From Bacteroidota bacterium (GTDB taxonomy: Bacteria; Bacteroidota; Bacteroidia; Chitinophagales; Chitinophagaceae), in assembly GCA_026391115.1 (NCBI GenBank), contig JAPLER010000261.1, forward strand, positions 1 through 6,898: DNA of 6,898 bases, read 5' to 3'. Positions 1-6,898 of this stretch are shown in pieces. Both the position numbers and the translations under genes were made by a program. The first letter of the stretch is position 1, and each line of letters begins with the position of its first letter. The notes under the pieces were generated by a model. It was not told where the DNA came from and did not search any database. It worked only from the letters and a program-made list of their open reading frames with translations.

Positions 1-837
1 GGTAAGAAGGTGCCACCTACGCTTGTAGATGTTGTACCACCTGCACCCAATGTTGCAGTTCCAGCACCAATAGATATACTTGTACCATTTAATGTTACAG
101 CACTACCACTACAAACTGGTGTAGGTGTAGCTGTAACACTAGTAACAATTGGAAGTGCAGTAACTACAAATGTTACATTAGCAGTTCCAGTACAAGCACC
201 TTGTGTTGCTGTTAATGTAATAAGTTCACCAACAGTTGTTGTACCACGTTTGTAGTAAACAGTTGTTGGATTTGAACCTAAACTACCAGTACCATTTGAA
301 TTAGCATATAAATTAGTTGATGGGCTCCACACATAACCAGTAAAGTTTCCTGTAGGCGATGTTATAGATAAAGTTTCAATTTTATTTACACAACTATTTA
401 CAGATCCGCTTTGGCTAATAGTTAATGTTGGAGGATCTGTTACATTAATACTCAACACCGTTCTAGGGCTTTCGCAACCAGTAACACCATTAGTTACTGT
501 TACCTCTACTTGATCTATAGGTGTTGTATAACCAATAGAATGTCTATATGATAAACTTGAACCACTTTGTAATACGGTATTTGTGCCAATTGCATAGAAT
601 TTATAGGTTGGAGACGCTACACTAGAAGCATTGACTAAGAACAATGGTGCACCACATTGATTAATAGTGCCATCACCATTACCTGTTGTTGCATTAGCAT
701 CTGTTAAAGCAGCAGGTAAAGGATTTACAGTTACTGCACTTGCAGCTACTGTAGTAGCACAGAAAGGAGATGATGCACTTGTACCAGTAACACTATAAGT
801 AATGGTTCCAGCACTTCCATTATTTGTAGGTACAGCA
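1..837 (-). CDS. Giant Ig-like surface protein, C-terminal-side segment (in a third frame; 3' end outside window)
   Basis: This is the continuation of the same gene after the 44-bp duplication and is too displaced to appear as an ATG-started frame. Reading minus-strand codons with first bases at 800, 797 and so on gives 'GTITYSVTGTSASSPFC' and then an open frame down to the last full codon at 5-3. It holds an Ig-like domain with 'NQCGAPLFLVNASS' and 'PTYKFYAIG' (Cys codon at 656-654). The next one has 'SCVNKIETLSITSPTGNF' (Cys codon at 392-390) and 'YVWSPSTNLYANSNGTG'. Then comes 'TATPTPVCSGSAVTLNG' (Cys codon at 113-111), which opens a third composite module, cut by the window edge at 'SVGGTFL'. 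Each of these parts aligns by eye with its counterpart in the central segment, which shows that it is genuine coding sequence. The second Ig pair resembles the CHU_C-associated Ig-like family (Ig_7) of Bacteroidota, from memory. No stop codon or sorting domain is in view. Confidence 0.85.
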
Positions 838-1573
838 TATAAGTAATGGTTCCAGCACTTCCATTATTTGTAGGTACAGCATTACCGCTAGCAGCACTAG
901 GAGAAGTTGATGTAATACCACTTCCACTTGTGCTGTTCCAACTCCAGTTTAATGTACCTGCACCAAAACCTAAAACCTGTGCACCAAATTTAACTTGAGG
1001 TCTTACGCTATAAGTTAATAAACCTGTAACAATGTTAGCACAACTTGCTGAACCAGATGTTGCTGCAGATGGATTGGCTTTAATCACTGAAACATAAGAT
1101 GTATTATCGGCAGGAGAAGTACTGCTTAATGTTGCTGTTGTAGAAGCATCTCCCCAGCACATTTCAACAATCAAGTCAGATGTACCATCCCAATAGAAAG
1201 GAGTAATAGAGAATGTATTATTTGTATTTGCTGTTTGGAGTAATTCTGTTGCTGTGAAAACAGTGGTAAAGCCAGTTGTCTCAAATGCACTCATATTTGA
1301 TACACCTGTAGAAAGTTTCATTTTCAAAGTATAATCTTTATTAGAAACGGTACCAGCTGTAGTAGGGAAACTTACTGAAGTAATATTTCCTGGATACATA
1401 CCAAATGAAGTTAACTCAGCCGCTTTAAACATTATTTGCATATGTTTATTACTCCATAAGCTGTAGAAAGGTGCGTTATATGTGGATGTTGTTGTTGCAC
1501 CAGCACCAATAGTAGCTGTACCAGCAGTAACAACTTGAGTTTGTGCACTTAATGCAACATTGCTGCCACTACA
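114..1573 (-). repeat. Composite jelly-roll plus Ig-like module, copy 2 (472 codons after removing the 44-bp duplication)
   Basis: It has the same order as copy 1. The jelly-roll-like domain has 'NAPFYSLWSNKHMQIMF', 'AAELTSFGM', 'GNITSVSF', 'WDGTSDLIVEMCW' and 'RPQVKFG'. Ig-like domains follow with 'LNWSWNSTSGSGITSTSPS', 'NQCGAPLFLVNASS' and 'CVNKIETLSITSPTGNF'. The DNA distance between equivalent Cys codons is 1460 bases; subtracting 44 gives 1416, which is 472 codons. Positions 113 to 1 begin copy 3. Confidence 0.8.
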
Positions 1574-4500
1574 TACTGGAGTTGGTGTTGCTGTAACATT
1601 TGCAACTACTGGATTAGCAGTAACTGTCATTGTAGTGGTAGCGGTATTTGCACACTCAGTAGCACCATAATCTGTAGCATTTACAGTAATGATTTCGCTA
1701 CCCGCAGTAGGTCTTAAGAAGTAAACAGTTGTATAGCTTGTAGATGAACTTATTTTAGTTGTACAAGCAGCATCGGTATATAAATTTGTTGTAGGAGACC
1801 ATAAATAATTGTTAAAATTACCTGGTGGTGTTGTTATAGATAAAGTTTCTACCCTATTTTGACAAGTAGTGGTATTATTAGTAATAGTTAAACTTGTAGG
1901 TGCATTTGCAAATACATCTATTTGAACCCTATCACTTGTACAACCAGAAACTGTACAACTTACCCAAACATAATTAGTAGCATTTTGAGTATAACCAGTA
2001 TAATCATAAATACCAGTACTATTAGTTGCCAATAAAGTACCACCAGTTTGAGCGGTATAGAAATTATAGGTTGGACTAGCAGCTAAACTTGTTGCTATAT
2101 ATCTAGGCACCCCACATTGTGTAGGACTAGTACCATCAACTTGTGGGTCAAGTGGTATAGCGTTCACAGTAACATCCACAGTTGGTGTAACTGTACAACC
2201 AGCTGAAACCATTGTTGCAGTATAGGTATTTACAATTGGAGCACTTCCTATAGTTGGGTTAGTTGGACTAACAGTTACAGGATTTGCTGAACTGAATGGT
2301 GTTCCTCCTAAACTCCAAGATATAGATGCAATTGATGCTCCTCTATTACCAGTAATAGTAATTTGTGGACGATTTGCAGCGGCAGTAAATCCAGTTAATA
2401 CTGTACAAGAAGATGCAGTACCTAACAATACTCCACCCAAGCCTGTAGTACTACTTGAAGCAGTAACTGTACCACTAGTTCCAAATGTTGGTATTGTATA
2501 ACAGATATTTACTAATAAGTTAGAAGTTCCATCCCAAGTAAATGAAGATGATGAACCAGCACCCGTTCCAAATGCAAATGTATTAGCTCGAACTACTGTT
2601 GTGTAAGAAGCATTAAAATAAACTTGAGTACCTGTAGTATTTACAAAAGTAGTACTCAAATTAGCTACACTTGTGTTAGCCAAACCAATAGTATAATTAT
2701 TATATCCACCACTTGTACCACTAGTTATGTTGAATGACAAAGAGGTAATATTACCAGCTGTAAATCCAGCAGCAGTTAATTCAGCTGCTGTGAATAAATA
2801 TTGAGCTCTGTGGTCGCCTGTTGCACCACCAGCTCTAAATGGACTACCACTAAACTCAGTTGTAGAACCATTACTAATTGCACCACTACCTTGTTGAGAA
2901 ATATTACCAGTCAAAATAGTACTTCCACCATTACAAATTGAACTTACACTTGCAGTAGCACTAATGTTGTTGCCAGTAAGTGGCAAATAGGTAATACTAG
3001 GTCCACTAACTTGTGAGATAACACTAATACTATTAATTGCAGTCACACTCCAGGTTACTGTAATACGACCACTAGCGGGTTGTGGTATAGTTCCACTCCA
3101 AGTATTTCCAGTCGTATTGGTCATACTTACGCTGCCAGTTGTACCATTATTGTAGTTTAATGTTACCGAACTAATTGTGCCAGCAGGTGTTGTAACGTCA
3201 GCAGTTACTACCATAGTGCCAGCAGTACAAACAGGTGATGTTCTTACAAAATTGGTAATTGATGGAGCAGGAGTTGTTCCATTAAATTCATCAGCACCAA
3301 CATCTGGCGTACTTGCATTTCTTGCATCTCCATCAAAGTCAATATTAATATTAGGGGTTGTAATAGCATCTGCAGCACCTTCTGCCTGTGTAGTTATACC
3401 ACTCTTAAGATGTAAGAAGTTGCTAGAAGAACCAGCAGTATCTATAAAGAAATTATTAGCTGTTCCAAAAGTAGCACCACTTGTAAAGCTAGACTCACCT
3501 AAAATAGAAGCTGCTTCACGCAATCCTAAAGGTGTGGCAAAAGCCGATTTTGTTTGTAAAGCATTTGTACCGTCGCTGTATAGTAAATTATTAACACCAG
3601 CAGCACCTGCATATAAATAGTTTTTATTAGATGTTGAGTCATAGTTATCATAAAGAACAGTTGCAGCATTTCTACGAATAGCGGCAACAATACCAGCACT
3701 AGACCCATTTTCACTTTCATTAATAACAATATTGTTTCTCAATATCATTTTTGCAGTTGTTCTAGTTGCACTATGTGTTTGGAAAACTCCAGTACTACCA
3801 TAAGTAGCTTGGCTATTAGCTCTTGTTGCTCTTAAGTAAATAGTATTATTTAAAATACTATGTGCAGAAGATGTTGTTGTTGATGTAAGGTTAATACCTC
3901 TTACCACATCGGCATTTGTTGCAGAGTCTGCACGTAAATTACCAATTAAGTTGTTGTAAGTATTAACGGTTGTACCACCACTTAATAAAATACCAGATAC
4001 AAAAGTTCCAGTTGCACCTGCTGTGGTAGTAGCACGTTGGCTATAAATGTCATAAATTTTATTTCTGTGTAAATTAACAGTTGTACCACCACTTACTACA
4101 ACGCCATTGGTTATAGGAGAAGTAATACTATTGTTATATAAACGACTCACTCTGTTTAAATACACAGTATCACTTGTAGCACCCGTAATAACTAAACCAT
4201 TTAAGGTTAGTGAAGTACCAGCAGTAGATAAAGAGTCAATAGTATTGCTGTAAATATTTAAAACGGTTGAAGCATTAGCAGAGGTTAAACCTGTTACAGC
4301 ACCACCAGCTCCTGTAGAACTAAGGTTTTGAATGGTGTTACTGTAAACATTACCAGGGTTACCAGTTGTTCCGGTAGATGGTAAAGTCATACCAGTAATG
4401 GCACCTTGTCCGGCAAGTTTATAAATAGTATTATTAAACACGCTTGATGTTGTACCACCAAAAGAAGCCACACTCATACCAATTATTGCATTAGCACCAG

Positions 4501-6151
4501 TAGAGTAATTACTTACAGTATTTCCATTGATGTTTAAAGTAGCAGCTGCATCAGAAATGGTAATACCAGTAATGGCTGTAGCAGTTGCATTAGTAACCGT
4601 AATATTGCTAAAATTATTATTGGTATAAGTTGTTGTTGCACCAGCAGCAGAAGAAGTTGATGAAGAAGTTAAACCAGTAATGATACCAGCAGCATTTGAG
4701 GTTGTATTCCTAAATCCAGTTACAATACTATTATTATTAACTACTCTTTTACCAGTTGCTGCTACTGTATAGCTAGAAACTATAAAGCTATTTGAACCAG
4801 TAGTATTCAAATTTAAATTAGTAAATGTGTTATTACTAATATTCGTTGAGTCAGATGAAGCTGTAGCTCCAGATACGTTTATATAGGTAAATGAATTAGT
4901 ACCTGCAACAGTATGTGTTATACCCCTAAAGTCATTATTCTGCAAATAGTTGTTAACAGTGTTAGTAGTTACAGATGCTGTATTTGTTCTTGAAATACCT
5001 GTAAAAGCACCACTATTGGCAACTGCGTATCTAATTAAGCCCAAAGTAGATGTTCCTAAGGAGTTACTAGAAATATTAGTAGTTAATCCAGTACCTAACA
5101 TAGAACCAGATGTAGTGATACCTGCGAAGGTTGTAACACTACCTGAAGTAACTATTCCATTTATAGTGTTATTTGTAACTATAACGCTAGCATTGGTAGA
5201 TATACATCTAAAACCAATAATAGCAGATGTTCCACTAGCACTTGTTAAAGTACCGCCTGTTCCTAAATTAGATCCACTTAGCAAGTACCCTACTCTAATA
5301 TTATCAGTTGTAGTATTACCTACAATATTATTGGTAAAACTAATTGAACCTGAGCCCGAACCTGAACTACCAGCATCAAAACCTATAAAGCCGCCAGCTG
5401 TAGAGCTAGATATACCTATAACATCAATGGCACCTATGGTATTGTTTTGAACAGATATGGTGTTAGCTGTATTAGCAAAAATTCCTGCGAAGTTACTACC
5501 AGCTGTTGCTGCATGCACAGAAATAGCACTATTACCAGAAGTTGCACCAAGTGTGTTTCTTAAACTAGTATTTGCACCACCAATGGTAGCATTACCACTT
5601 TGAACATTAATACCTACTAAAGTACCAGTTGCACTTGTTGAAGGTGTACCTGCAGCGTTGCTAGAATAGATATTAATACCATTAATTACATTTGATTGTA
5701 TTAATGAGTTAGCACCTCCTGCCGTAAACGCAGCATTGATAGCAACGAATCTGGTAGCATTAGCAGTTCCAGCTAAAACGTAGGCTGTAGGGAAAGTACC
5801 AGAAGTTAATGGTGTTGGATTGCCAATCATATTGGTTGCTCCAGTACCATTACTATTTGCATAACCAATGGTATTGCCTGTAATGGTATATCCACTTCCT
5901 ACGCCAGCACTAATACCAATATGAGTATTACCAGAGGAATAAACCCTGTTTGCAGTTTGATATAATTTGTTATTCGTTATTGTCCAACCACTGTTACCTG
6001 TGCTCGCCAAATTAACACCCATTGAAGCCGAAGCAGGGTGATAATAATCAGCAATATTATTATTGGTTACAGTATTATTATTATTTTCAACAATTGCACT
6101 TGTTCCAACTGAGTAAATGGCATTGGCTGCCCAACTGCCATTTGTACTAAC
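746..6151 (-). CDS. Giant beta-helix/Ig-like surface protein, central segment (frame-broken at both ends)
   Basis: The longest open stretch has an ATG at 6022, but the frame is open and coding-like back to 6151 ('STNGSWAANAIYSVGTSAIV', then Asn runs), so that ATG is internal. Counting from it, residues 1 to about 870 form a parallel beta-helix with repeated N-N-T-I or S-N-T-I turns. Residues 909-913 are GADEF, preceded by 'NIDFDGDARN' and 'PDVG', a typical end of this helix class. About 915-1020 is a beta-sandwich linker. From 1030 a composite module starts at 'ICNGGST': a jelly-roll-like domain ending 'RPQITITG' (W1163 in 'WDGTSNLLV'), then Ig-like domains with Cys1303 and Cys1387. A second copy starts at Cys1484 in 'VCSGS', with W1611 in 'WDGTSDLIV' and 'RPQVKFG' at 1674. 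The final 30 or so residues, Leu-rich, to the TAG at 746-748 are out of frame because of the 44-bp duplication. The protein is probably exported and surface-bound. No enzyme motif is seen. Confidence 0.9.
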   Translation of the reverse strand, partial: VSTNGSWAANAIYSVGTSAIVENNNNTVTNNNIADYYHPASASMGVNLASTGNSGWTITNNKLYQTANRVYSSGNTHIGISAGVGSGYTITGNTIGYANSNGTGATNMIGNPTPLTSGTFPTAYVLAGTANATRFVAINAAFTAGGANSLIQSNVINGINIYSSNAAGTPSTSATGTLVGINVQSGNATIGGANTSLRNTLGATSGNSAISVHAATAGSNFAGIFANTANTISVQNNTIGAIDVIGISSSTAGGFIGFDAGSSGSGSGSISFTNNIVGNTTTDNIRVGYLLSGSNLGTGGTLTSASGTSAIIGFRCISTNASVIVTNNTINGIVTSGSVTTFAGITTSGSMLGTGLTTNISSNSLGTSTLGLIRYAVANSGAFTGISRTNTASVTTNTVNNYLQNNDFRGITHTVAGTNSFTYINVSGATASSDSTNISNNTFTNLNLNTTGSNSFIVSSYTVAATGKRVVNNNSIVTGFRNTTSNAAGIITGLTSSSTSSAAGATTTYTNNNFSNITVTNATATAITGITISDAAATLNINGNTVSNYSTGANAIIGMSVASFGGTTSSVFNNTIYKLAGQGAITGMTLPSTGTTGNPGNVYSNTIQNLSSTGAGGAVTGLTSANASTVLNIYSNTIDSLSTAGTSLTLNGLVITGATSDTVYLNRVSRLYNNSITSPITNGVVVSGGTTVNLHRNKIYDIYSQRATTTAGATGTFVSGILLSGGTTVNTYNNLIGNLRADSATNADVVRGINLTSTTTSSAHSILNNTIYLRATRANSQATYGSTGVFQTHSATRTTAKMILRNNIVINESENGSSAGIVAAIRRNAATVLYDNYDSTSNKNYLYAGAAGVNNLLYSDGTNALQTKSAFATPLGLREAASILGESSFTSGATFGTANNFFIDTAGSSSNFLHLKSGITTQAEGAADAITTPNINIDFDGDARNASTPDVGADEFNGTTPAPSITNFVRTSPVCTAGTMVVTADVTTPAGTISSVTLNYNNGTTGSVSMTNTTGNTWSGTIPQPASGRITVTWSVTAINSISVISQVSGPSITYLPLTGNNISATASVSSICNGGSTILTGNISQQGSGAISNGSTTEFSGSPFRAGGATGDHRAQYLFTAAELTAAGFTAGNITSLSFNITSGTSGGYNNYTIGLANTSVANLSTTFVNTTGTQVYFNASYTTVVRANTFAFGTGAGSSSSFTWDGTSNLLVNICYTIPTFGTSGTVTASSSTTGLGGVLLGTASSCTVLTGFTAAANRPQITITGNRGASIASISWSLGGTPFSSANPVTVSPTNPTIGSAPIVNTYTATMVSAGCTVTPTVDVTVNAIPLDPQVDGTSPTQCGVPRYIATSLAASPTYNFYTAQTGGTLLATNSTGIYDYTGYTQNATNYVWVSCTVSGCTSDRVQIDVFANAPTSLTITNNTTTCQNRVETLSITTPPGNFNNYLWSPTTNLYTDAACTTKISSSTSYTTVYFLRPTAGSEIITVNATDYGATECANTATTTMTVTANPVVANVTATPTPVCSGSNVALSAQTQVVTAGTATIGAGATTTSTYNAPFYSLWSNKHMQIMFKAAELTSFGMYPGNITSVSFPTTAGTVSNKDYTLKMKLSTGVSNMSAFETTGFTTVFTATELLQTANTNNTFSITPFYWDGTSDLIVEMCWGDASTTATLSSTSPADNTSYVSVIKANPSAATSGSASCANIVTGLLTYSVRPQVKFGAQVLGFGAGTLNWSWNSTSGSGITSTSPSAASGNAVPTNNGSAGTITYMLYLQIMEVLEPLLIVLLVQVHHLLSVLLQ
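794..882 (-). repeat. Perfect 44-bp tandem duplication that breaks the reading frame
   Basis: Bases 794-837 recur without a mismatch at 838-881; the match extends one base further (838 equals 882) and then stops. Since 44 is not a multiple of three, the second pass through the unit is read in the wrong frame. The upstream copy (882-838) encodes 'VPTNNGSAGTITY'. The downstream copy is then misread as 'MLYLQIMEVLEPLL', leading to the TAG at 746-748. With one copy deleted, translation goes straight from 'GTITY' to 'SVTGTSASSPF' and stays open to the window edge. Confidence 0.97.
1574..2935 (-). repeat. Composite jelly-roll plus Ig-like module, copy 1 (454 codons)
   Basis: It runs from the Cys codon of 'ICNGGST' to the equivalent Cys of 'VCSGS'. 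In order: a start strand; a jelly-roll-like domain with 'SPFRAGGATGDHRAQYLF', 'AAELTAAGF', 'GNITSLSF', 'WDGTSNLLVNICY' and 'RPQITITG'; an Ig-like domain with 'ISWSLGGTPFSSANPVTV'; one with 'TQCGVPRYIATS' and 'YNFYTAQTGGTLL'; and one with 'CQNRVETLSITTPPGNF' and 'YLWSPTTNLYTDAACT'. The 'AAEL...GNITS.SF...WDGTSNLLV' pattern is familiar from Bacteroidota surface proteins, but I cannot give it a family name with certainty. Confidence 0.8.
3420..6151 (-). other. Right-handed parallel beta-helix ladder
   Basis: More than twenty turn motifs of the form (V/I/F)-x-N-N-(T/S)-(I/F/L) recur, for example 'VQNNTIGAI', 'VTNNTINGI', 'ISNNTFTNL', 'VFNNTIYKL', 'VYSNTIQNL', 'IYSNTIDSL', 'ILNNTIYLR' and 'ILRNNIVIN'. 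In the best-ordered part (about 4050-4450) they recur roughly every 95-110 bases, or 30-36 residues. The Asn positions would form the inward asparagine ladders typical of PbH1 coils. Many coils end in 'ITG(I/M/L)' ('AITGITIS', 'AVTGLTSA', 'AIIGMSVA'), which probably marks the next strand. After the last coil the sequence passes through 'ENGSSAGIVAAIRRN' and 'NNLLYSDGTNAL', a capping region, before the GADEF junction. The fold assignment follows from the motif ladder. Whether this helix binds glycan, cleaves polysaccharide or only spaces the protein from the cell cannot be read here; no conserved acidic or basic catalytic cluster is evident. Confidence 0.8.
6053..6085 (-). repeat. Trinucleotide AAT runs encoding poly-Asn
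   Basis: On the minus strand there are four AAT codons, then ACT GTA ACC, then three AAT and one ATT, giving 'ENNNNTVTNNNIADYY'. Changes in copy number would add or remove Asn without changing frame. It sits about 70-100 bases from the first frame break but cannot itself cause it. Confidence 0.85.
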
Positions 6152-6898
6152 TTAGAGATGGGTGTAAAAGCAGTGATGATTGTACCAGAAGCAATACCTG
6201 TTCCAGTTAATGCCTGTCCTACAGCCAAGTTACCAGTGCTTGCAGTAACACTTAATGAAGTACTAGCACTAGTTGCTGTCCCTGTAAAATTAAAGCTTGA
6301 TCCAGAATTAGAACCAAACGTACTATTGCTTACTGTGTTGTTGTCACTACCTGTTATAATACCAACCCCAAAATAAACAGTACCACCAGTTGTGCTAGCA
6401 TTACCACTTACTAAGGTTAAATAATTAAGTGTATTGTTTGAAGCATCATTACTGTAAGCAACTGCATATAAACCAGCAGCAGAACTAGCTGTTACTGTTA
6501 CATTGGTTAAAGTACTATGACTAACGCTGATTGTGTACGTTCCTGTTCCACCTGTTCCAGTTCCAAAACCAGTAATAGTGGTTCCTGCTGTAATACCTGT
6601 TCCACTAATGGTTTGACCAATAAAAAATCTACCAGTACTCATAGCAGTAACAGTCATGGTTGTACCACTAATACCAGTTGTTGCAGTTGTAGATCCAGCT
6701 CCTGTTCCTACTGCTGTATTAGCAATCGTTACAACAGATGTTGTACCAGTTGCACTAATACGACCATCAATGGTTACGTTGCTACATCCATTAAAATTAA
6801 ATACACCCACTGCGTTACTTCCAGAACTAATAGTTAATGGTGTTGTAACTGTAGTTGGATAAACACGAACAGCGAAAGCAGCACCCTGTGGACCTAAA
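6067..6898 (-). CDS. Giant beta-helix surface protein, N-terminal-side segment (5' end outside window, frame break at its 3' end)
   Basis: The frame is open from the window edge (first full codon at 6897-6895), so a GTG at 6810 is only an internal valine and the true start lies beyond 6898. The segment begins LGPQGAAFAVRVYPTT and passes through 'FNGCSNVTIDG', an opening I know from Bacteroidota right-handed beta-helix proteins. Two copies of a Gly/Thr-rich module containing 'GQ(T/A)(I/L)(S/T)GTGI' follow, separated by helix turns such as 'DASNNTLNYLTL' and 'SDNNTVSNSTFG'. The last residues before the TAA at 6067-6069 are out of character (a Gln/Met/Leu-rich tail ending in KIIIIL). They are best read as the wrong frame, since beta-helix coding continues in another frame from 6151. 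The likely role is a secreted or cell-surface adhesin-like scaffold. No catalytic residues are recognisable. The family call is firm; the function is inferred. Confidence 0.85.
   Translation of the reverse strand, partial: LGPQGAAFAVRVYPTTVTTPLTISSGSNAVGVFNFNGCSNVTIDGRISATGTTSVVTIANTAVGTGAGSTTATTGISGTTMTVTAMSTGRFFIGQTISGTGITAGTTITGFGTGTGGTGTYTISVSHSTLTNVTVTASSAAGLYAVAYSNDASNNTLNYLTLVSGNASTTGGTVYFGVGIITGSDNNTVSNSTFGSNSGSSFNFTGTATSASTSLSVTASTGNLAVGQALTGTGIASGTIITAFTPISKLVQMAVGQPMPFTQLEQVQLLKIIIIL
6151..6265 (-). repeat. GTGI module, copy 2 (second half missing)
   Basis: The protein reads 'TSLSVTASTGNLAVGQ' and then 'ALTGTGIASGTIITAF', matching the first half of copy 1 exactly 399 bases (133 codons) away and in the same frame. 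The 'GTGTGGTGTYTIS' half is absent. Instead comes 'TPISKLV', and the reading frame breaks there. Beta-helix coding resumes one frame over at 6151. Confidence 0.65.
6490..6670 (-). repeat. GTGI/GTGGTGTYT module, copy 1 (complete), inserted in the beta-helix
   Basis: The protein reads 'GTTMTVTAMSTGRFFIGQ', then 'TISGTGITAGTTITGFG', then 'GTGTGGTGTYTISVS'. Variants of this Gly/Thr module are, from memory, common in phage virion and other surface proteins. Here it interrupts beta-helix sequence: helix-like 'TTSVVTIANTAVG' lies before it and 'AAGLYAVAYSNDASNNTLN' after it. The module edges are approximate. Confidence 0.65.

Noticed and set aside
746..882. Programmed ribosomal frameshift joining the central and C-terminal segments
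   Set aside because: The exact 44-bp duplication fully explains the frame change, and I saw no slippery heptamer with a downstream structure.
3177..3620. Plus-strand open frame of 147 residues
   Set aside because: It is antisense to the GADEF junction and helix cap, which are clearly coding on the minus strand; composition matches the other antisense shadows.
3526..3729. Minus-strand 67-residue Leu/Met-rich frame
   Set aside because: It is an out-of-frame reading of the helix cap region of the large gene.
3960..4110. Recurring DNA word gttgtaccaccactta (3971 and 4081 regions) as a short DNA repeat or CRISPR-like unit
   Set aside because: It encodes the recurrent protein turn 'SGGTTVN' in register with the helix coils; spacing and flanks vary as in protein repeats, not as in repeat-spacer arrays.
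4950..5450. Plus-strand open frame of 166 residues rich in Val, Pro, Leu and Ile
   Set aside because: It is exactly antisense to beta-helix coding sequence. The reverse complement of Asn/Thr/Gly-rich codons is poor in stops and gives Val/Pro/Leu-rich translations throughout this window; no domain or start context supports it.
6020..6022. ATG at 6022 as the start of a separate gene
   Set aside because: The frame is open upstream to 6151 and encodes beta-helix-like sequence continuous with it; there is no intergenic gap or promoter-like sequence.
6517..6837. Plus-strand Cys/Ser-rich small protein that could look like a metallothionein or toxin
   Set aside because: The Cys and Ser codons are the antisense of Thr/Gly/Ala repeats in the GTGI module; there is no spaced Cys pattern independent of those repeats.

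Overview
The whole window lies inside one very large gene read on the minus strand, from high to low coordinates, and neither end of the gene is present. Its product is a repetitive extracellular protein rich in Thr, Ser, Asn and Gly. It has a long right-handed parallel beta-helix, then a GADEF junction, then a chain of beta-sandwich and Ig-like modules. This architecture, the junction motif and the A+T-rich codon choice (AAT, ACA, GGT, TTA, GCT) suggest a Bacteroidota species (Flavobacteriia, Chitinophagia or relatives). Such proteins usually leave the cell by the type IX secretion system (T9SS). The signal peptide and C-terminal sorting domain that would prove this lie outside the window, so the taxonomy and secretion route are inferences.

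Layout in reading order. Positions 6898-6151 encode the N-terminal part visible here, with an 'FNGCSNVTIDG' beta-helix opening and two copies of a 'GQ.ISGTGI.AGT.I' module set into the helix. From 6151 to about 3400 runs the beta-helix ladder with many N-N-T-I turns. At 3298-3284 the motif GADEF closes the helix. From about 3280 to 2940 there is one linker beta-sandwich. From 2935 to 1 there are two complete copies and the start of a third of a composite module of 454 and 472 residues, each made of a jelly-roll-like domain followed by several Ig-like domains.

The gene as given is not one open frame. It falls into three segments that use all three minus-strand frames. The first break (about 6151-6170) lies where the second GTGI module loses the second half seen in its sister copy. 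The second break (794-882) is a perfect 44-bp tandem duplication. Removing one copy restores an open frame to the window edge and makes the large module period a whole number of codons. Each break could be a real mutation (pseudogene or phase-variable gene) or an assembly error in a repetitive gene; the sequence alone does not decide.

There is no intergenic sequence, and I saw no RNA gene, mobile element, CRISPR array, promoter or terminator. The plus-strand open frames are compositional shadows.
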